Below are positions 10,361 to 20,744 of a DNA stretch of 64,000 bases, piece by piece. The stretch covers positions 26,909,379 through 26,973,378 of the forward strand of contig CM042157.1 in NCBI GenBank assembly GCA_023376005.1, given 5' to 3'. This stretch comes from Doryteuthis pealeii (lineage: Eukaryota > Mollusca > Cephalopoda > Myopsida > Loliginidae). The position numbers were made by a program, and so were the translations under genes. How positions within the stretch are numbered: position 1 is the first letter of the stretch; each line of letters begins with the position of its first letter. The notes under the pieces were generated by a model. That model saw nothing but the letters and a program-made list of their open reading frames with translations, had not been told where the DNA came from and searched no databases.

Positions 10361-11230
10361 AGGGGTAATGCATATTCTCCAGACAACAAGTATTGGAACT
10401 TTACCACTATGTACAATAATCATACTAAGTCCAATTACCGTCGAATTGGCAAGACAAGACAGCAAGCAGTCGTAACCCAATACGATTCTGGTTTGCTGCA
10501 AAGACTACTGCAAAATGGCAGGATAGTTATGAAGCCTCAGAGGATCATACAAACCAAGCAGCCAATCAGGACTCAGGGAATGGAATCACCCAAATGCATG
10601 AGTGGACTATTCTGAATTCTCATAAGTACCAGTTGTCTTGACACTGGTTCAGTTGTGCTTTCAAACAACAAAGTGCGGAAGACAGTCGGCGGGCCTACAC
10701 GATAGCTGAGGGAAAGGGGGAAACCAAAATGACCCACAATTTTTGTTTTGTTTACATGTGTTTTTCAGTTTCTTGGGGTTTTTATTTTCAATTTTTCCCC
10801 ACCCCCTCCATCGCCAATCATCAATACTGGAAATTTTTAAGTAGGATACATGCATAGAGCGAATGAGGTATTTTGGTAAAAGGGAGCTGCGCAAGGAGAG
10901 AATGCAAGGATTTAATTTTTTTTTATTTTTGAATGAATCGGTCGGTGAGTGAGCCTAGCTAGATAGATCCGTGTAGTGATATGACCAGTTTTATCACCTC
11001 TCCCCCAAAACCAAACTTCCGGCTACATACCGAGTTGTGTCCACATGCGATGTATCTCATTTCCGAATAAATAAAAAGTTTGTTTGGTGTGAGTGCACGT
11101 ATGTGCTCACTTCAAATAATCTGGTTCAGTTGTGCTTGGCCAGTCACATTGTTCAAACCAATAGTAGACTGACTGATTGACTAACTTACTTCAATACACT
11201 AGATGAAGTTTAACGTCATACTCATGACAC
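10361..11230. other. Single-copy-like sequence, no gene recognised
   Basis: More balanced composition than the surroundings. The phrase GGTTCAGTTGTGCTT occurs at about 10647 and 11123, which hints at element ends, but no coding frame with a recognisable protein is present. Confidence 0.35.
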
Positions 11231-11237
11231 TAAATAT

Positions 11238-11758
11238 GTATTTATTTTCTTTCTTTCTTTCTTTCTTACACATTTAACAAATTAGTTTCTCTTCTTTTTC
11301 TTTCCCTGATTCTTTATTTTTCTTTCTTTCTTTCTTTCTTTCTTTCTTTCCCTTTTCCTCTTTCCAACATGCAAAGTACAACTTACAACCAAGCATATCC
11401 TTCTAAATTGTAACAGACTTAAACACATCCGCACTAATTACTATCAAACAAGAAACCAGAAGGAGACCTTTAAGAATACAAAAACTGAAAACATTTTAAA
11501 TGTTATAAAAAAAAGCAACCTTTTCAACAAGATATAACAGAACATAACCGATTATCCTCATAGAACCACTACTTTAAAGACTGAAATCCAAAATAACCTT
11601 TTTGGCATTAAATGATCCACAGAGGTTGATATGCCGTTAAACAAAACTCAAACTCAAACTCAAACTTTTCCTCTTTCTTTCTTTTTTTCTTTCTTTCTTT
11701 CTTTATTTCACATTTAACAAATTAGTTTCTCTTCTTTTTCTTTCCCTGATTCTTTTTT

Positions 11759-11790
<32 letters not shown>

Positions 11791-11939
11791 TCCCTTTTCC
11801 TCTTTCTTTCTTTTTTTCATTCTTTCTTTCAGATTTACCCAACTATTCTCACTTCTTTTCCCTTCTCTGATTCCTTCTTTTTGTATTTCAGATTTAACTG
11901 TCTCTTCTCCTCGTCCTCCCTCTCTTTACTTCCTTCTTC

Positions 11940-11970
<31 letters not shown>

Positions 11971-12116
11971 TTTTCCTTTTCCCTTTCTTTTTTTCTCCTC
12001 TTTCTTTTTGTCTTTCTTTCTTTCAGAATTACCCAACTATTCTCACTTCTTTTCTCTTCTTCTCTGATTCCTTGTTTATGTATTTCATATTTAACTTTCT
12101 CTTCTCCTCGTCCACC

Positions 12117-12147
<31 letters not shown>

Positions 12148-12332
12148 TCCCTTTTCCTCTTTCTTTCTTTTTTTCATTCTTTCTTTCAGATTTACCCAAC
12201 TATTCTCACTTCTTTTTCCCTTCTCCTCTGATTCCTTCTTTCTGTATTTCATATTTCATATTTAACTTTCTCTTCTCCTCGTCCTTCCTTTCCTTCTTTC
12301 TTTCTTTCTTTCTTTCTTTCTTTCCCTTTTCC

Positions 12333-12363
<31 letters not shown>

Positions 12364-12480
12364 CATTTACCCAACTGATTCTTTTTCTTTTTCCTCCTTC
12401 TTTGTTTCTTTCGTTTCTTTCACATCTACTCACTTTATACTGATCTCCCATTTCTTCTCACTTCTTTCTCTTTTTCTTTA
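11238..12480. repeat. Pyrimidine-rich TTTC minisatellite, about 190-200 bp units
   Basis: (TTTC)n blocks alternate with a spacer resembling AGATTTACCCAACTATTCTC followed by a TCTGATTCCTTC and a TTTAACT...TCTCCTCGTCC block. Four to five spacers are visible at about 11830, 12025, 12185 and 12360. At 11595-11665 a fragment ends ATGCCGTTAAACAAAACTC, the family R terminus. Long serine/phenylalanine/leucine-rich frames here are compositional artefacts. Confidence 0.85.
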
Positions 12481-12845
12481 CCAACCTAATCAATAATCAT
12501 AATCAGTGAATATTACAAAAGAAAATCTTGAAAAATGCTTTCTTCGTTATTTTATTAATTATATTAATCTTTAAAAAAAATCGTTCTTACGATTTCTTCA
12601 ATTAAATTTGAAAATATCTTCAACAGATGTGACTTTTCACTTTGTTGAGAGAAATTAAACTCTATACATTTTATCCGTCTTTCTTAAATGTTTAACTATT
12701 ACTAGTTGTGTAATGGTTAGTAACTTAGTTTTCTAGATCCATTATTACTGAATAGAGAGTTCAACCCTCGCTGGATGCCCCATACTTGTAACCTAGTGTC
12801 ACATCGTTCCCTTGGAGAACGGGTTGGGTAAATCTATATATTAAT

Positions 12846-13132
12846 AAAGGAAGTGCGTGGTGTAATGGTTAAAGTCATGGGAAATGGACTCGTCGCCCCG
12901 AGTCCAAATCCTGGATGTGGTAATTACATTTCACTTAGCGCTAATACCCTTGGGAAAGGTATGAATCCTACTCTCACTCCAGCTATGCGTAAATAGTAGG
13001 GCAGACTGGGCTCTTTAACCTTGGTTAGGCAACCGGTCTAGGAGAAGGAAAACTCTGAATTCAAACCTGTTAAACTCCGCTTAAGAAATTGACCTTGTGT
13101 CACATCCTGCTCGTGCAGAGGAGTTGGTAAAT
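12846..13132 (+). mobile_element. tRNA-derived SINE, family S1
   Basis: Head GGAAGTGCGTGGTGTAATGG with intact A and B boxes, the body as in 9246-9532, and a terminal (TA)n. It differs from that copy by scattered substitutions only. Confidence 0.8.
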
Positions 13133-13394
13133 ATATATATACAAAATATGCCAATGGCAGTTAATGTATTGCAGCACTTAATTAAGCATCCCAACCAACG
13201 GCCAACAATACACCACTAGAATTTATAGACTAAGTGATGTCACGTGGTTTAAGCCTCAGCCAATCAACAGCTCGAATGTGTGGCTGGTTGACTACTTAAT
13301 CACTGATACTGAGAGATGTCCATTTGCACTCATTGAAGGACTTGCCAGACTGAGGAGCACCAAGGAACAACCAAAGGATTCTTGGTCCGTAGAT

Positions 13395-13635
13395 CGAAAC
13401 TACGCTCTGCTTAACAAAAAGGATCTTCGCTGGACAAGTGCTCTTGCTTGAAGCCTAAAGGATAGCACATAAAATTGTAACAACTGCTCAGCCACAATGA
13501 TTCCGTCCTTTTGGCTGAACAATCTATGTATTTCAATGGATCGACGGCTGGAGAAGCAGCCTCCGATAAATCGGTTGGTTATGACAAGCACTAGTACCTA
13601 TATGATTGTCCCGATCATATTGCTCTCATGGCAAC
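13395..13635 (+). mobile_element. Family Q interspersed repeat
   Basis: Shares an ordered set of blocks with 24716-24986 and 31170-31440: a GGCTGA...AATCTATG region, GATCGACGGCTGG, a CCNATAAATCGGTTGG-type block, a TATATGATTGTC block, and CTC(T/A)TGGCAACCCCC at the 3' side. At 24.7 kb the family R sequence follows directly, so Q and R may be the two halves of one longer retroposon. Confidence 0.5.
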
Positions 13636-13639
13636 CCCC

Positions 13640-13780
13640 AAACATTTTTATCATACACTTATTTACTAAGCTTAGCTTAGATATGGCACAAGACCAAATT
13701 ATGAGGAGCCCAGTGAGAATCGAACTCACTAACAATGGTCAGTGAATCTAACTTGCTAACTATTACACAACATTTATCAA
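13640..13780 (-). mobile_element. tRNA-derived SINE fragment, family S3
   Basis: The minus strand has TGTGTAATAGTTAGCAAGTT (A-box region) and a B-box-like GAGTTCGATTCTC, then a body ending in a repeated AGCTTAG(C/T) phrase. It resembles the S3 element at 18222-18345. Confidence 0.55.
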
Positions 13781-13787
13781 ATATATA

Positions 13788-14070
13788 TTTACCAACCCCT
13801 CCGCAGGAGCAGGATGTGACACAAGGTCAATTTCTTAAGCGGAGTCCAACAGGTTTGAATTCACAGTTTTCCTTTTCCTAGACCGGTTGCCTAACCAAGG
13901 TTAAAGAGCCCAGTCTGCTCTACAATTTATCCATGGCTGGAGGTAGAGTATGATTCATACCTTTCCCAATGGTATTAGCGCTAAGTGAAATGTAATTACC
14001 ATATCCAGGATCTGAACTCGGGGCGACGAGTCCATTTCCCATAACGTTAACCATTGCACTACGCGCTTCC
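13788..14070 (-). mobile_element. tRNA-derived SINE, family S1 (minus strand)
   Basis: Reverse orientation of the S1 order: the TA-rich tail and CCAACCCCTCCGC at the left, and GCACTACGCGCTTCC at the right. Together with 12846-13132 it makes a pair of inverted SINEs about 650 bp apart. Confidence 0.75.
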
Positions 14071-14089
14071 ATACTTATATATGTGGTAG

Positions 14090-14385
14090 AAGATGGGGTA
14101 TGGGGAGTCTTAGTGTCCAGTGTATGACGCTAAACTGCATCTAGAGTTGAGGTTTCAATTCTGTAGCTCTGGCGAGTCTTACGTACGCCTTCATTGTCAT
14201 TACTCCCAGGTCGACTCTGAACTGGATTGATAGTACATGTTAGGGTCCCATCTATGTTTTAAATAGAAAAAATGAGTTTAAAACTTAAAATTTTTTGAAT
14301 ACTCATCAAGCATGAATAGAACTAAACCTCTTCACCATAAAGTGGCCCAACAAAGGTTGACATGCCGTAAAATCCAATTAACCAG
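14090..14385 (+). mobile_element. Family R interspersed repeat
   Basis: Diverged R copy running from GTGGTAGAAGATGGGG to ATGCCGTAAAATCCAATTAACC. It keeps the GGTCGACTCTGAACTGG and TAGGGTCCCATCTATG blocks and the 3' terminus. Confidence 0.6.
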
Positions 14386-14401
14386 TAAAAACCGATAGTA
14401 T

Positions 14402-14429
14402 CTCTCTCTCACTGTCTCTCTCTCTCTTT

Positions 14430-14461
<32 letters not shown>
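14402..14461. repeat. (CT)n(TA)n microsatellite
   Basis: CT repeats followed by an uninterrupted TA tract. Confidence 0.95.
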
Positions 14462-14463
<2 letters not shown>

Positions 14464-14483
14464 TGTTCTATAAGTATAGTAAA

Positions 14484-14590
14484 AAGTCGGTATGAGCCAG
14501 TCAGCGAGGGAGTCTATCCCCTTTTCAATAGCGCTAGACCAAGGAGATCGTGTTTGCATCTGAGGTGGAGCGCCTACCATCAGCTCGTTT
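14484..14590 (-). mobile_element. SINE S2 fragment
   Basis: Contains the S2 body blocks GTCGGTATGAGCCAGTCAGC, CAATAGCGCTAGACCAAGG and GAGGTGGAGCGCC. The tRNA-like head is missing. Confidence 0.6.
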
Positions 14591-14959
14591 CTATAAGTAT
14601 ACATCGTTGCAATTTTCCACCGAATGTGGAACAGACTACATTAGATAAAAAAGATTCAAATCTTTTTCTCAATAGAACAACACAAAGGTAAGAGACCGGT
14701 TTTATCTTCTCCAATATCTTATATAATAATTATATTAATTTGATGCCTCAACAGAGACCAATAATAGATGAGGAAAACTTTCTACTAGGGACTTCTCTCT
14801 CTCAAAAAAAAGTTTATTCTTTATTTTTTTATTTATTCTTTATTTTATTTTATTTATTTTTTACTTTTGAGAGAGGTACCTTGGAAAGGATTTTTTCATT
14901 TATTCTACTCATCTCATTCATTTTTATTTCATTCATACATTCATTTTGCCATTAATTCT

Positions 14960-14964
<5 letters not shown>

Positions 14965-15028
<64 letters not shown>
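14965..15028. repeat. (TA)n microsatellite
   Basis: A nearly pure TA tract with one inversion of phase in the middle. In copy 3 the same place (48300-48312) has only about 12 bp of TA, so the tract differs strongly in length between copies. Confidence 0.95.
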
Positions 15029-15439
15029 CGAAAAGAAAAATTGATATTTTACTTTTCATACTGTCTACAGAAAAAACAAAATTCGAATTGATTAGAATAT
15101 ATCACAGGAGGCTAAAATTAGGAATATAATAAGGATTACAGATTCCTGAAACTTTCCATCTTCATCTTTGTACTGTTGGACTTATTATATTTTTAAAACT
15201 TACATTTGTAGCTGGAACATATTCTTGAACATTTTGATATTTGTATACACTTTTTACTTCAAACTCTTTTGTGCATTTTTAATGATAAAAATGCTTCTAA
15301 TTTTTTAAAATATTTTTTTTTTAATTTTTTAAATAGAATACACATTTTTAATTTTTTTTGAAAATTCCCGCCTTGATCGAGAGCATTTTGTGCCTCGTGA
15401 TTAACGATCTATTTATTTCGTCTTTCCTATTATACATAG

Positions 15440-15490
15440 TTGCTTTGATAAAGACCGCTTTATAAGGTCGAAACAGATTTCTGTCAGCAA
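15440..15490 (+). ncRNA. Degenerate hammerhead-like motif (HHR-e)
   Basis: Stem I pairs TTGCT (15440-15444) with AGCAA (15486-15490). Stem II pairs GACC with GGTC, followed by GAAA. Stem III is an ACAGA/TCTGT hairpin with H17 = C. The core that should read CUGAUGA reads UUGAUAA, so two conserved positions (C3 and G8) are changed and cleavage would not be expected. In copy 3 (about 48746-48796) one stem I base pair is also lost. It faces the intact motif at 15701-15746 across a (TA)n tract. Confidence 0.4.
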
Positions 15491-15524
15491 AACTATTAAC
15501 ATCTTGTTTTTTCTACAAACTTTC

Positions 15525-15530
<6 letters not shown>

Positions 15531-15584
<54 letters not shown>

Positions 15585-15585
15585 T
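15531..15585. repeat. (TA)n microsatellite between two hammerhead motifs
   Basis: TA tract flanked on the left by a plus-strand hammerhead-like motif and on the right by a minus-strand hammerhead, so both would be transcribed towards it. The copy 3 counterpart (48834-48913) has an added GTGTGTG run. Confidence 0.95.
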
Positions 15586-15700
15586 ACATTTTTACTTGAA
15601 GGCACTTACAACGCATGTATCGCATAAAATTCGATACTTTTTCTTATAGAAAATGAACTTGACAAGTGTAATCCCGGCAAAGGATCGCTCGGTGTGTAGA

Positions 15701-15746
15701 ATATCGTACAGACTGTTTCGACTTTATTAAGTCTCATCAGCGATAT
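15701..15746 (-). ncRNA. Hammerhead ribozyme motif (HHR-b), complete
   Basis: On the minus strand, 5' to 3': stem I strand AUAUCG; core CUGAUGA; stem II GACUU/AAGUC with loop AAUA; GAAA; a very short stem III (A-U, C-G, A-U with loop GUC); H17 = A; and stem I strand CGAUAU, perfectly complementary to the first. All conserved core positions are present. The predicted cleavage site follows H17. Short-stem-III type I hammerheads are known from Penelope-like elements and other retroelements and often work as dimers. The motif is unchanged in copy 3 (49031-49076). Confidence 0.8.
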
Positions 15747-15749
15747 ATA

Positions 15750-16263
15750 CTAACGATTTCCCTCCAACAGAAATCGGGACCTCAGCAAGCATAGTGAAAC
15801 ACTATATCGCCTCGGCCACAGTACACAGCTAACAATCCCAGCGAAATTAAGCTTGTCAAATGATACTACACGCCTCTACCATAATAGGTAAGGGGGGATT
15901 TTGAGAGAATATTAACAACAAACAGACCGTATGCCCTTCGTTGAAGTGGATAAGATTTTTGATATATATTAATATATATGCGTGCGTTTGTGTGTGAAGG
16001 TACATGGCTAATAAGATTTTCGTTAAGTTTAGGAGTTATACGTTTCAAATTAGCCGTGGATGACCAACGATTTATTTATTTATTTATTTATTTATTTATA
16101 TAGATGGTTTTTGACCCCCTAACCTTATTGCAAAACAGGGTGACTTCCAAGTTTTATTACAACGGCGGGGTATTTTGTTTAATATCAAATCAAAATGACA
16201 TATACGTTTGACACATTTTATTCATTTGTCTTCTTTGTTTTTCAATTACTGATTTTATGTCTA
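15750..16263. other. AT-rich sequence flanking the hammerhead and Helitron
   Basis: Contains a (TTTA)n run at 16074-16098. Next to it is a phrase like CAAAACAGGGTGACTTCCAA, which resembles the CAGGGTGACCCAGAAAA terminus of the fold-back element at 17203-17526. No coding sequence is recognised. Confidence 0.4.
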
Positions 16264-16943
16264 CTAGCAAATATATATATATATATATACTAGCAAATAT
16301 ATGCACCCTCCGGGTGCAAGTATTTAAGTTTTAATGTAATAAAATAGTGTATTAAATTAGAAAGGCTAATGAAACTAAATAAGAATACAGATAAAAAGAT
16401 TTGAAACAGAGGGAATATAATAAAAGATTTGAAACAGAGGGAGTATAATAAAAATGGAACAACTGAAACTTACTCTTCCATCACTCTCGTCTTTCATTGT
16501 TATTTTTTCTAATTTAAGTATTTAGTTAAAAGAGGAAGTAAAGAATAAAATGACAGTTATTTTATCTTGTTAATGGATTTCATTTAAGATTCATTGAAGA
16601 GATTTTTGCTTATATTCATTAAAATAAAACCAAACAGTTAGAAATCAATAATACCAAGCACATATTTATTAAATTCGATTTTTTAATATTAATATGCAAA
16701 TTAGCCTTCCCGTTCACACTGTAAACCGCTATTTTGTTGTATATATAAATATAATTGCATGTTGTCAGTATGTAGACATAGTTAACAGTATTAATAATGT
16801 AAGACAATTCTATTAATAATTGAGGTTTAGATAAAAATAAAATCATGGAGAATGTGATGTCAATAACTAAGAGAATTGTGACTTGAGTAGGAATATAGTT
16901 TCGGTTACAGACAGAAAAACACACAATCTCCATTATAATAAGA
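16264..16943 (-). mobile_element. Non-autonomous Helitron-like element H2
   Basis: Minus strand: 5' TCTTATTATAATGGAGATTG at 16943; 3' hairpin GCACCC-GGA-GGGTGC (about 16303-16317), then ATATATTTG and CTAG at 16290-16293. A second CTAG with the same AAATATATAT context is 26 bp further (16264-16267), so the 3' terminus looks duplicated. In copy 3 only one terminus is present. There is no Rep/helicase frame. The internal sequence aligns by eye with H1 and H3 along its length. Confidence 0.8.
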
Positions 16944-17202
16944 TATCTTTTATAATTCTTTTTATGATGGCGAATTTTGCATTTCTGATAAAATCGTGAC
17001 TAAATTGTCGTATGAGTGTTGTTCTACGAACATTAATTTACTGTGATCCATAGATCTGATTCTGCGCTTATACTTATCTAATCTAAAATAAAATGGCAAT
17101 TCTGACTTTATAACAGTTTTTGTCGCATGTGTAGTTCAATAATTAAATTTGATTCTGCAATTTGATTCGTGGTTAAATTTGAGTTTTTTTTAGGGTAATT
17201 TC
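16944..17202. other. AT-rich spacer, nothing recognised
   Basis: Present in all three copies. No supported feature. Confidence 0.4.
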
Positions 17203-17526
17203 TTAGTTGAGTAACATAATATTACAGGGTGACCCAGAAAAAAAACAGAACCCACATTATTTATTTATTTTACCATTAAACAAAACCTAACCATAAACCC
17301 TAAACATAACCCTAAACCCTAAACCTAATCCTACCCCCCCCCCAGTTGAGTAACATGATATTACAGGGTGACCAAGAAAAAACAGAACCCACAAATTTTG
17401 TAATAAAACTGTTAATTTTAACTAGGGGGTTAGGGTTAGGGTTAGGGTTTAGGTTAGTTTAATGGGAAAATAAATAATTTGGGTTCTGTTTTTTCTGGGT
17501 CCACCATCATCATGTTACTCAACTAG
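17203..17526. mobile_element. Fold-back element with telomere-like internal repeats
   Basis: The left end TTAGTTGAGTAACATAATAT plus CAGGGTGACCCAGAAAA and ACAGAACCC is repeated, inverted, at the right end (17480-17526). Inward of each end come a TTTACCATTAAAC-type block and then telomere-like repeats: CCCTAA-type on the left (17297-17336) and TTAGGG-type on the right (17429-17457). So the long terminal inverted repeats include telomere-like sequence. A third terminus in the left orientation sits inside at 17343-17393. No transposase is present. Copy 3 has lost the right-hand terminal block of about 80 bp. Confidence 0.7.
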
Positions 17527-17754
17527 GAAATAATCCTTTTTAGTTTTGATGCTAGTGAATGAGTAGGGTGATTTAAGGTGTTTGCAGCACAGGTTGTTCT
17601 TAACATTATATGATTGGTAAAATTTAGTGAATTTTATTGTGGGCCTCTTATGGATTCTTGTTACCATTCTCGGCGCTTTAGTTGCGCTATTGTATTGAGT
17701 TTCAGTGGATATTACTTGTGCCATAAAGTTTGATTTATTCCCTGAAGTAGAAAG

Positions 17755-18075
17755 ATGTAGTATCAGTTTAATCCTTGTTCGTTGATCCTTCTGATATTAC
17801 TTAAAGGAGAAAGATGTATCAGTTTAATCATTGTCTGTTGATCCTTCTGATATTCCTTGAAGTAGAAAGATGTATCAGTTTAATCTTTGTCTGTTGAACC
17901 TTCTAATATTCCTTGAAATAGAAAGATTTAGTATCAGATTAATCATTACCTGTTGATCCTTCTGATATTACTTAAAGTAGAATAATGTATCAGTTTAATC
18001 ATTGTCTGTTGAACCTTCTAATATTCCTTGAAGTAGAAAGAAGAAGTGTCTGTTTAATTCATGTCTGTTGATCCG
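17755..18075. repeat. 57-bp minisatellite, short allele (about 5-6 units)
   Basis: The unit resembles AGTAGAAAGATGTAGTATCA, TTTAATCATTGTCTGTTGA, and TCCTTCTGATATTACTTAA. Units vary between GATCC and GAACC forms. In copy 3 (51005-52100) and the inverted arm (33360-34440) the array is about 1.1 kb. Confidence 0.85.
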
Positions 18076-18221
18076 TCTAGAAGGAAATTCTTTAGGCAAA
18101 TAATTTTAGGACAATTCATCATCAACCTTAAATACATGTTTTGTTGTTTTTTCATTTGTCAATCCAGATCCTGCTACTGTGTAAAATCTATAAATATAAG
18201 TCGTAACTTTTCGTACAGCTT

Positions 18222-18345
18222 ATACCCACGTGGTGAAATGGTTAGCAAGTTAGACTGGCAAATCATGACTGGTGACTTAGTAGAGCCTTTCTGGGTGCCC
18301 GTTACATTCGGCCTTGTGCCACATCTAAGCGAAGCTTAGTAAATA
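18222..18345 (+). mobile_element. tRNA-derived SINE, family S3 (single unit)
   Basis: Starts ACCCACGTGGTGAAATGGTTAG, with a Pol III A-box-like TGGTGAAATGG and a tRNA-like region, and ends AGCTTAGTAAATAACTATACC. Copy 3 has two head-to-tail units at the same place (52242-52497) and the inverted arm also has two. Confidence 0.65.
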
Positions 18346-18512
18346 ACTATACCCACGAGAAATCCAACAATTAAGTTATTAATAATACTAGCAACAAAAA
18401 AAACGTGGTGAAAATTTGATTTATAAAATATATTGCCTGATTGGGCGGTGGGTAAAATTTAATGTCAGAGGGTTTGTATCATAAGTAAATAAAATCACCA
18501 CATTTATTAAAG

Positions 18513-18543
<31 letters not shown>

Positions 18544-18945
18544 CAATCTTAAATGGAAACTTAGTTATGTCCCCTACAAAGAAAATGTTGCGTGAATTCA
18601 TTAATCATTAATAAAATAATTATTATGAATATTTTGCACATACATTTTACACAAAATCGTAGGCATTTATTTATTTGTAAACTTTTTAGTTAACTGCTTG
18701 CTACAGAAAAAACGGATGAGAGTAAAAAAACAATTTTAAAGATTGCTTACTCAAATTATGAGAGTATATAACATAGGGTTGTTTTTATTCGATGTATTAA
18801 CGATTTTGACTATAAATTAAATACTCATTGATAGACTTACGCAATCATTGAGAATATTGTGACGTAGTTTTTGTGACAGACATCCACCCAATCTCCATTA
18901 TTAATAGATGTTGTTGTTTCCTATAAATTCTCTGGGGTATTTGCT
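18346..18945. other. AT-rich sequence, including a Helitron-like 5' end
   Basis: A poly-A run lies at 18517-18543. At about 18870-18905 the minus strand resembles a diverged Helitron 5' end (a TTAATAATGGAGATTGGGTG-type phrase followed by GATGTCTGTCAC). No matching 3' end could be assigned. Confidence 0.35.
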
Positions 18946-20148
18946 GAGTATTGCTATGATATTGATATAATATTTGTGCATTGCTATAATACTGAGTATT
19001 GCTTGATATTGATATAATATTTGTGCATTGCTATAATACTGAGTATTGCTATGATATTGATATGATATTACTGAGTATTGCTATGATATTGATATAATAT
19101 TTGTGCATTGCTATAATACTGAGTATTGCTATGATATTGATATAATATTTGTGCATTGCTATAATACTGAGTATTGCTATGATATTGATGATATTTGTGC
19201 ATTGCTATAATACTGAGTATTGCTATGATATTGATATGATATTTGTGCATTGCTATAATACTGAGTATTGCTATGATATTGATATGATATTTGTGCATTG
19301 CTATAATACTGAGTATTGCTATGATATTGATATGATATTTGTGCATTGCTATAATCTGAGTATTGCTATGATATTGATATAATATTTTGTGCATTGCTAT
19401 AATACTGAGTATTGCTATGATATTGATATAATATTTGTGCATTGCTATAATACTGAGTATTGCTATGATATTGATATAATATTTGTGCATTGCTATAATA
19501 CTGAGTATTGCTAGAATATTGATATAATATTTGTGCATTGCTATAATACTGAGTATTGCTATGATATTGATATATATTTGTGCATTGCTATAATACTGAG
19601 TATTGCTATGATATTGATATGATATTTGTGCATTGCTATAATACTGAGTATTGCTATGATATTGATATGATATTTGTGCATTGCTATAATACTGAGTATT
19701 GCTATGATATTGATATGATATTTGTGCATTGCTATATAAGTATTGCTATGATATTGATATGATATTTGTGCATTGCTATAATACTGAGTATTGCTATGTA
19801 TTGATATGATATTTGTGCATTGCTATAATTCTGAGTATTGCTATGATATTGATATAATATTTGTGCATTGCTATATACTGAGTATTGCTATGATATTGAT
19901 ATGATATTTGTGCATTGCTATAATACTGAGTATTGCTATGATATTGATATGATATTTGTGCATTGCTATAATACTGAGTATTGCTATTGCTGAGTATTGC
20001 TATGATATGATATGATATTTGTGCATTGTACTGAGTATTGCTATGATATTGATATGATATTTGTGCATTGCTATAATACTGAGTATTGCTATGATATTGA
20101 TATAATATTTGTGCATTGCTATAATACTGAGTATTGCTATGGTATATA
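18946..20148. repeat. 48-bp satellite array, about 25 units
   Basis: The unit is 48 bp, with the phrases ATTGCTATGATATTGATATA, ATATTTGTGCATTGC and TATAATACTGAGT. Because 48 is a multiple of three, long frames stay open on both strands as exact 16-residue repeats (for example MHKYYINIIAILSIIA on the minus strand). I regard these frames as a by-product of the period. Small indels (for example at 19190, 19735 and 19990) break the frame. Copy 3 has only about 1.5 units (53069-53130). Confidence 0.95.
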
Positions 20149-20700
20149 AAAAAAGTTGAGTTATTGTTAAATGTTTTCGTTTAATTTGTTATTTTGTTTT
20201 TTTAATTCGCTTTAAAAAATAATTTAACGGATAACATACAAATTACATATTGAGAAAGATTATTTTCTTTTCTTTGGAACCAAATAAATATTTTAAAGAT
20301 TGATGCAACAAATCTTGAGCTGAACTGCTTAGAATGTGATTTTGTTTACTAAAATTAAACTAAACTGCTGCTATCGCTAAAGCAGGCAGCAAGCAATATT
20401 TTATTTTCAGCAGCAGCTGGCATACGCCCAGTTTCGCAAATCGGTTGATTTTGGTTTAATTAATCAATTATATCCCTTAATTAGTAAAAAAATCAGTAAC
20501 CAAATTTGGTGGGTTTCTTAGTTAGAAGGATATTAATGTGTATGCAAGATTTCGAATCTGAGTGACTTCTCTTCTCGGAGTTTTAAGTCGACACGTACAC
20601 ACAAAACTTTCTTATATATATTTGGAAGAATATGTGCTTAATTGAAGTCATACCTAATTTTAAAATTAATTAGTTGATAATTAATGAATTAGGCGAATAT
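20149..20700. other. AT-rich sequence, nothing recognised
   Basis: Shared with copy 3 (53131-53690). No coding or structured element is identified. Confidence 0.4.
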
Positions 20701-20744
20701 ATCTGTTTAAATGTGAAGCGTAAACAAATCGAGAAAAAGTCATT

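Noticed and set aside
11881..12451. Ser/Phe/Leu-rich frames in the TTTC minisatellite and their Lys/Glu-rich antisense frames
   Set aside because: Low-complexity translation of a pyrimidine repeat; the frames are not kept between copies.
15160..15190. Hammerhead-like TTGATGAAGATGGAAAG (clearer at 48470 in copy 3)
   Set aside because: The core begins with U instead of C, and neither stem II nor stem I can be closed.
17281..17460. True telomere or chromosome end
   Set aside because: The TTAGGG-like runs are short, impure and in mirror orientation inside a small inverted-repeat element with sequence on both sides.
19068..19538. 156-codon frame of repeated MHKYYINIIAILSIIA
   Set aside because: The period of 48 bp keeps any frame open; both strands show it, indels break it, and copy 3 has only 1.5 units.
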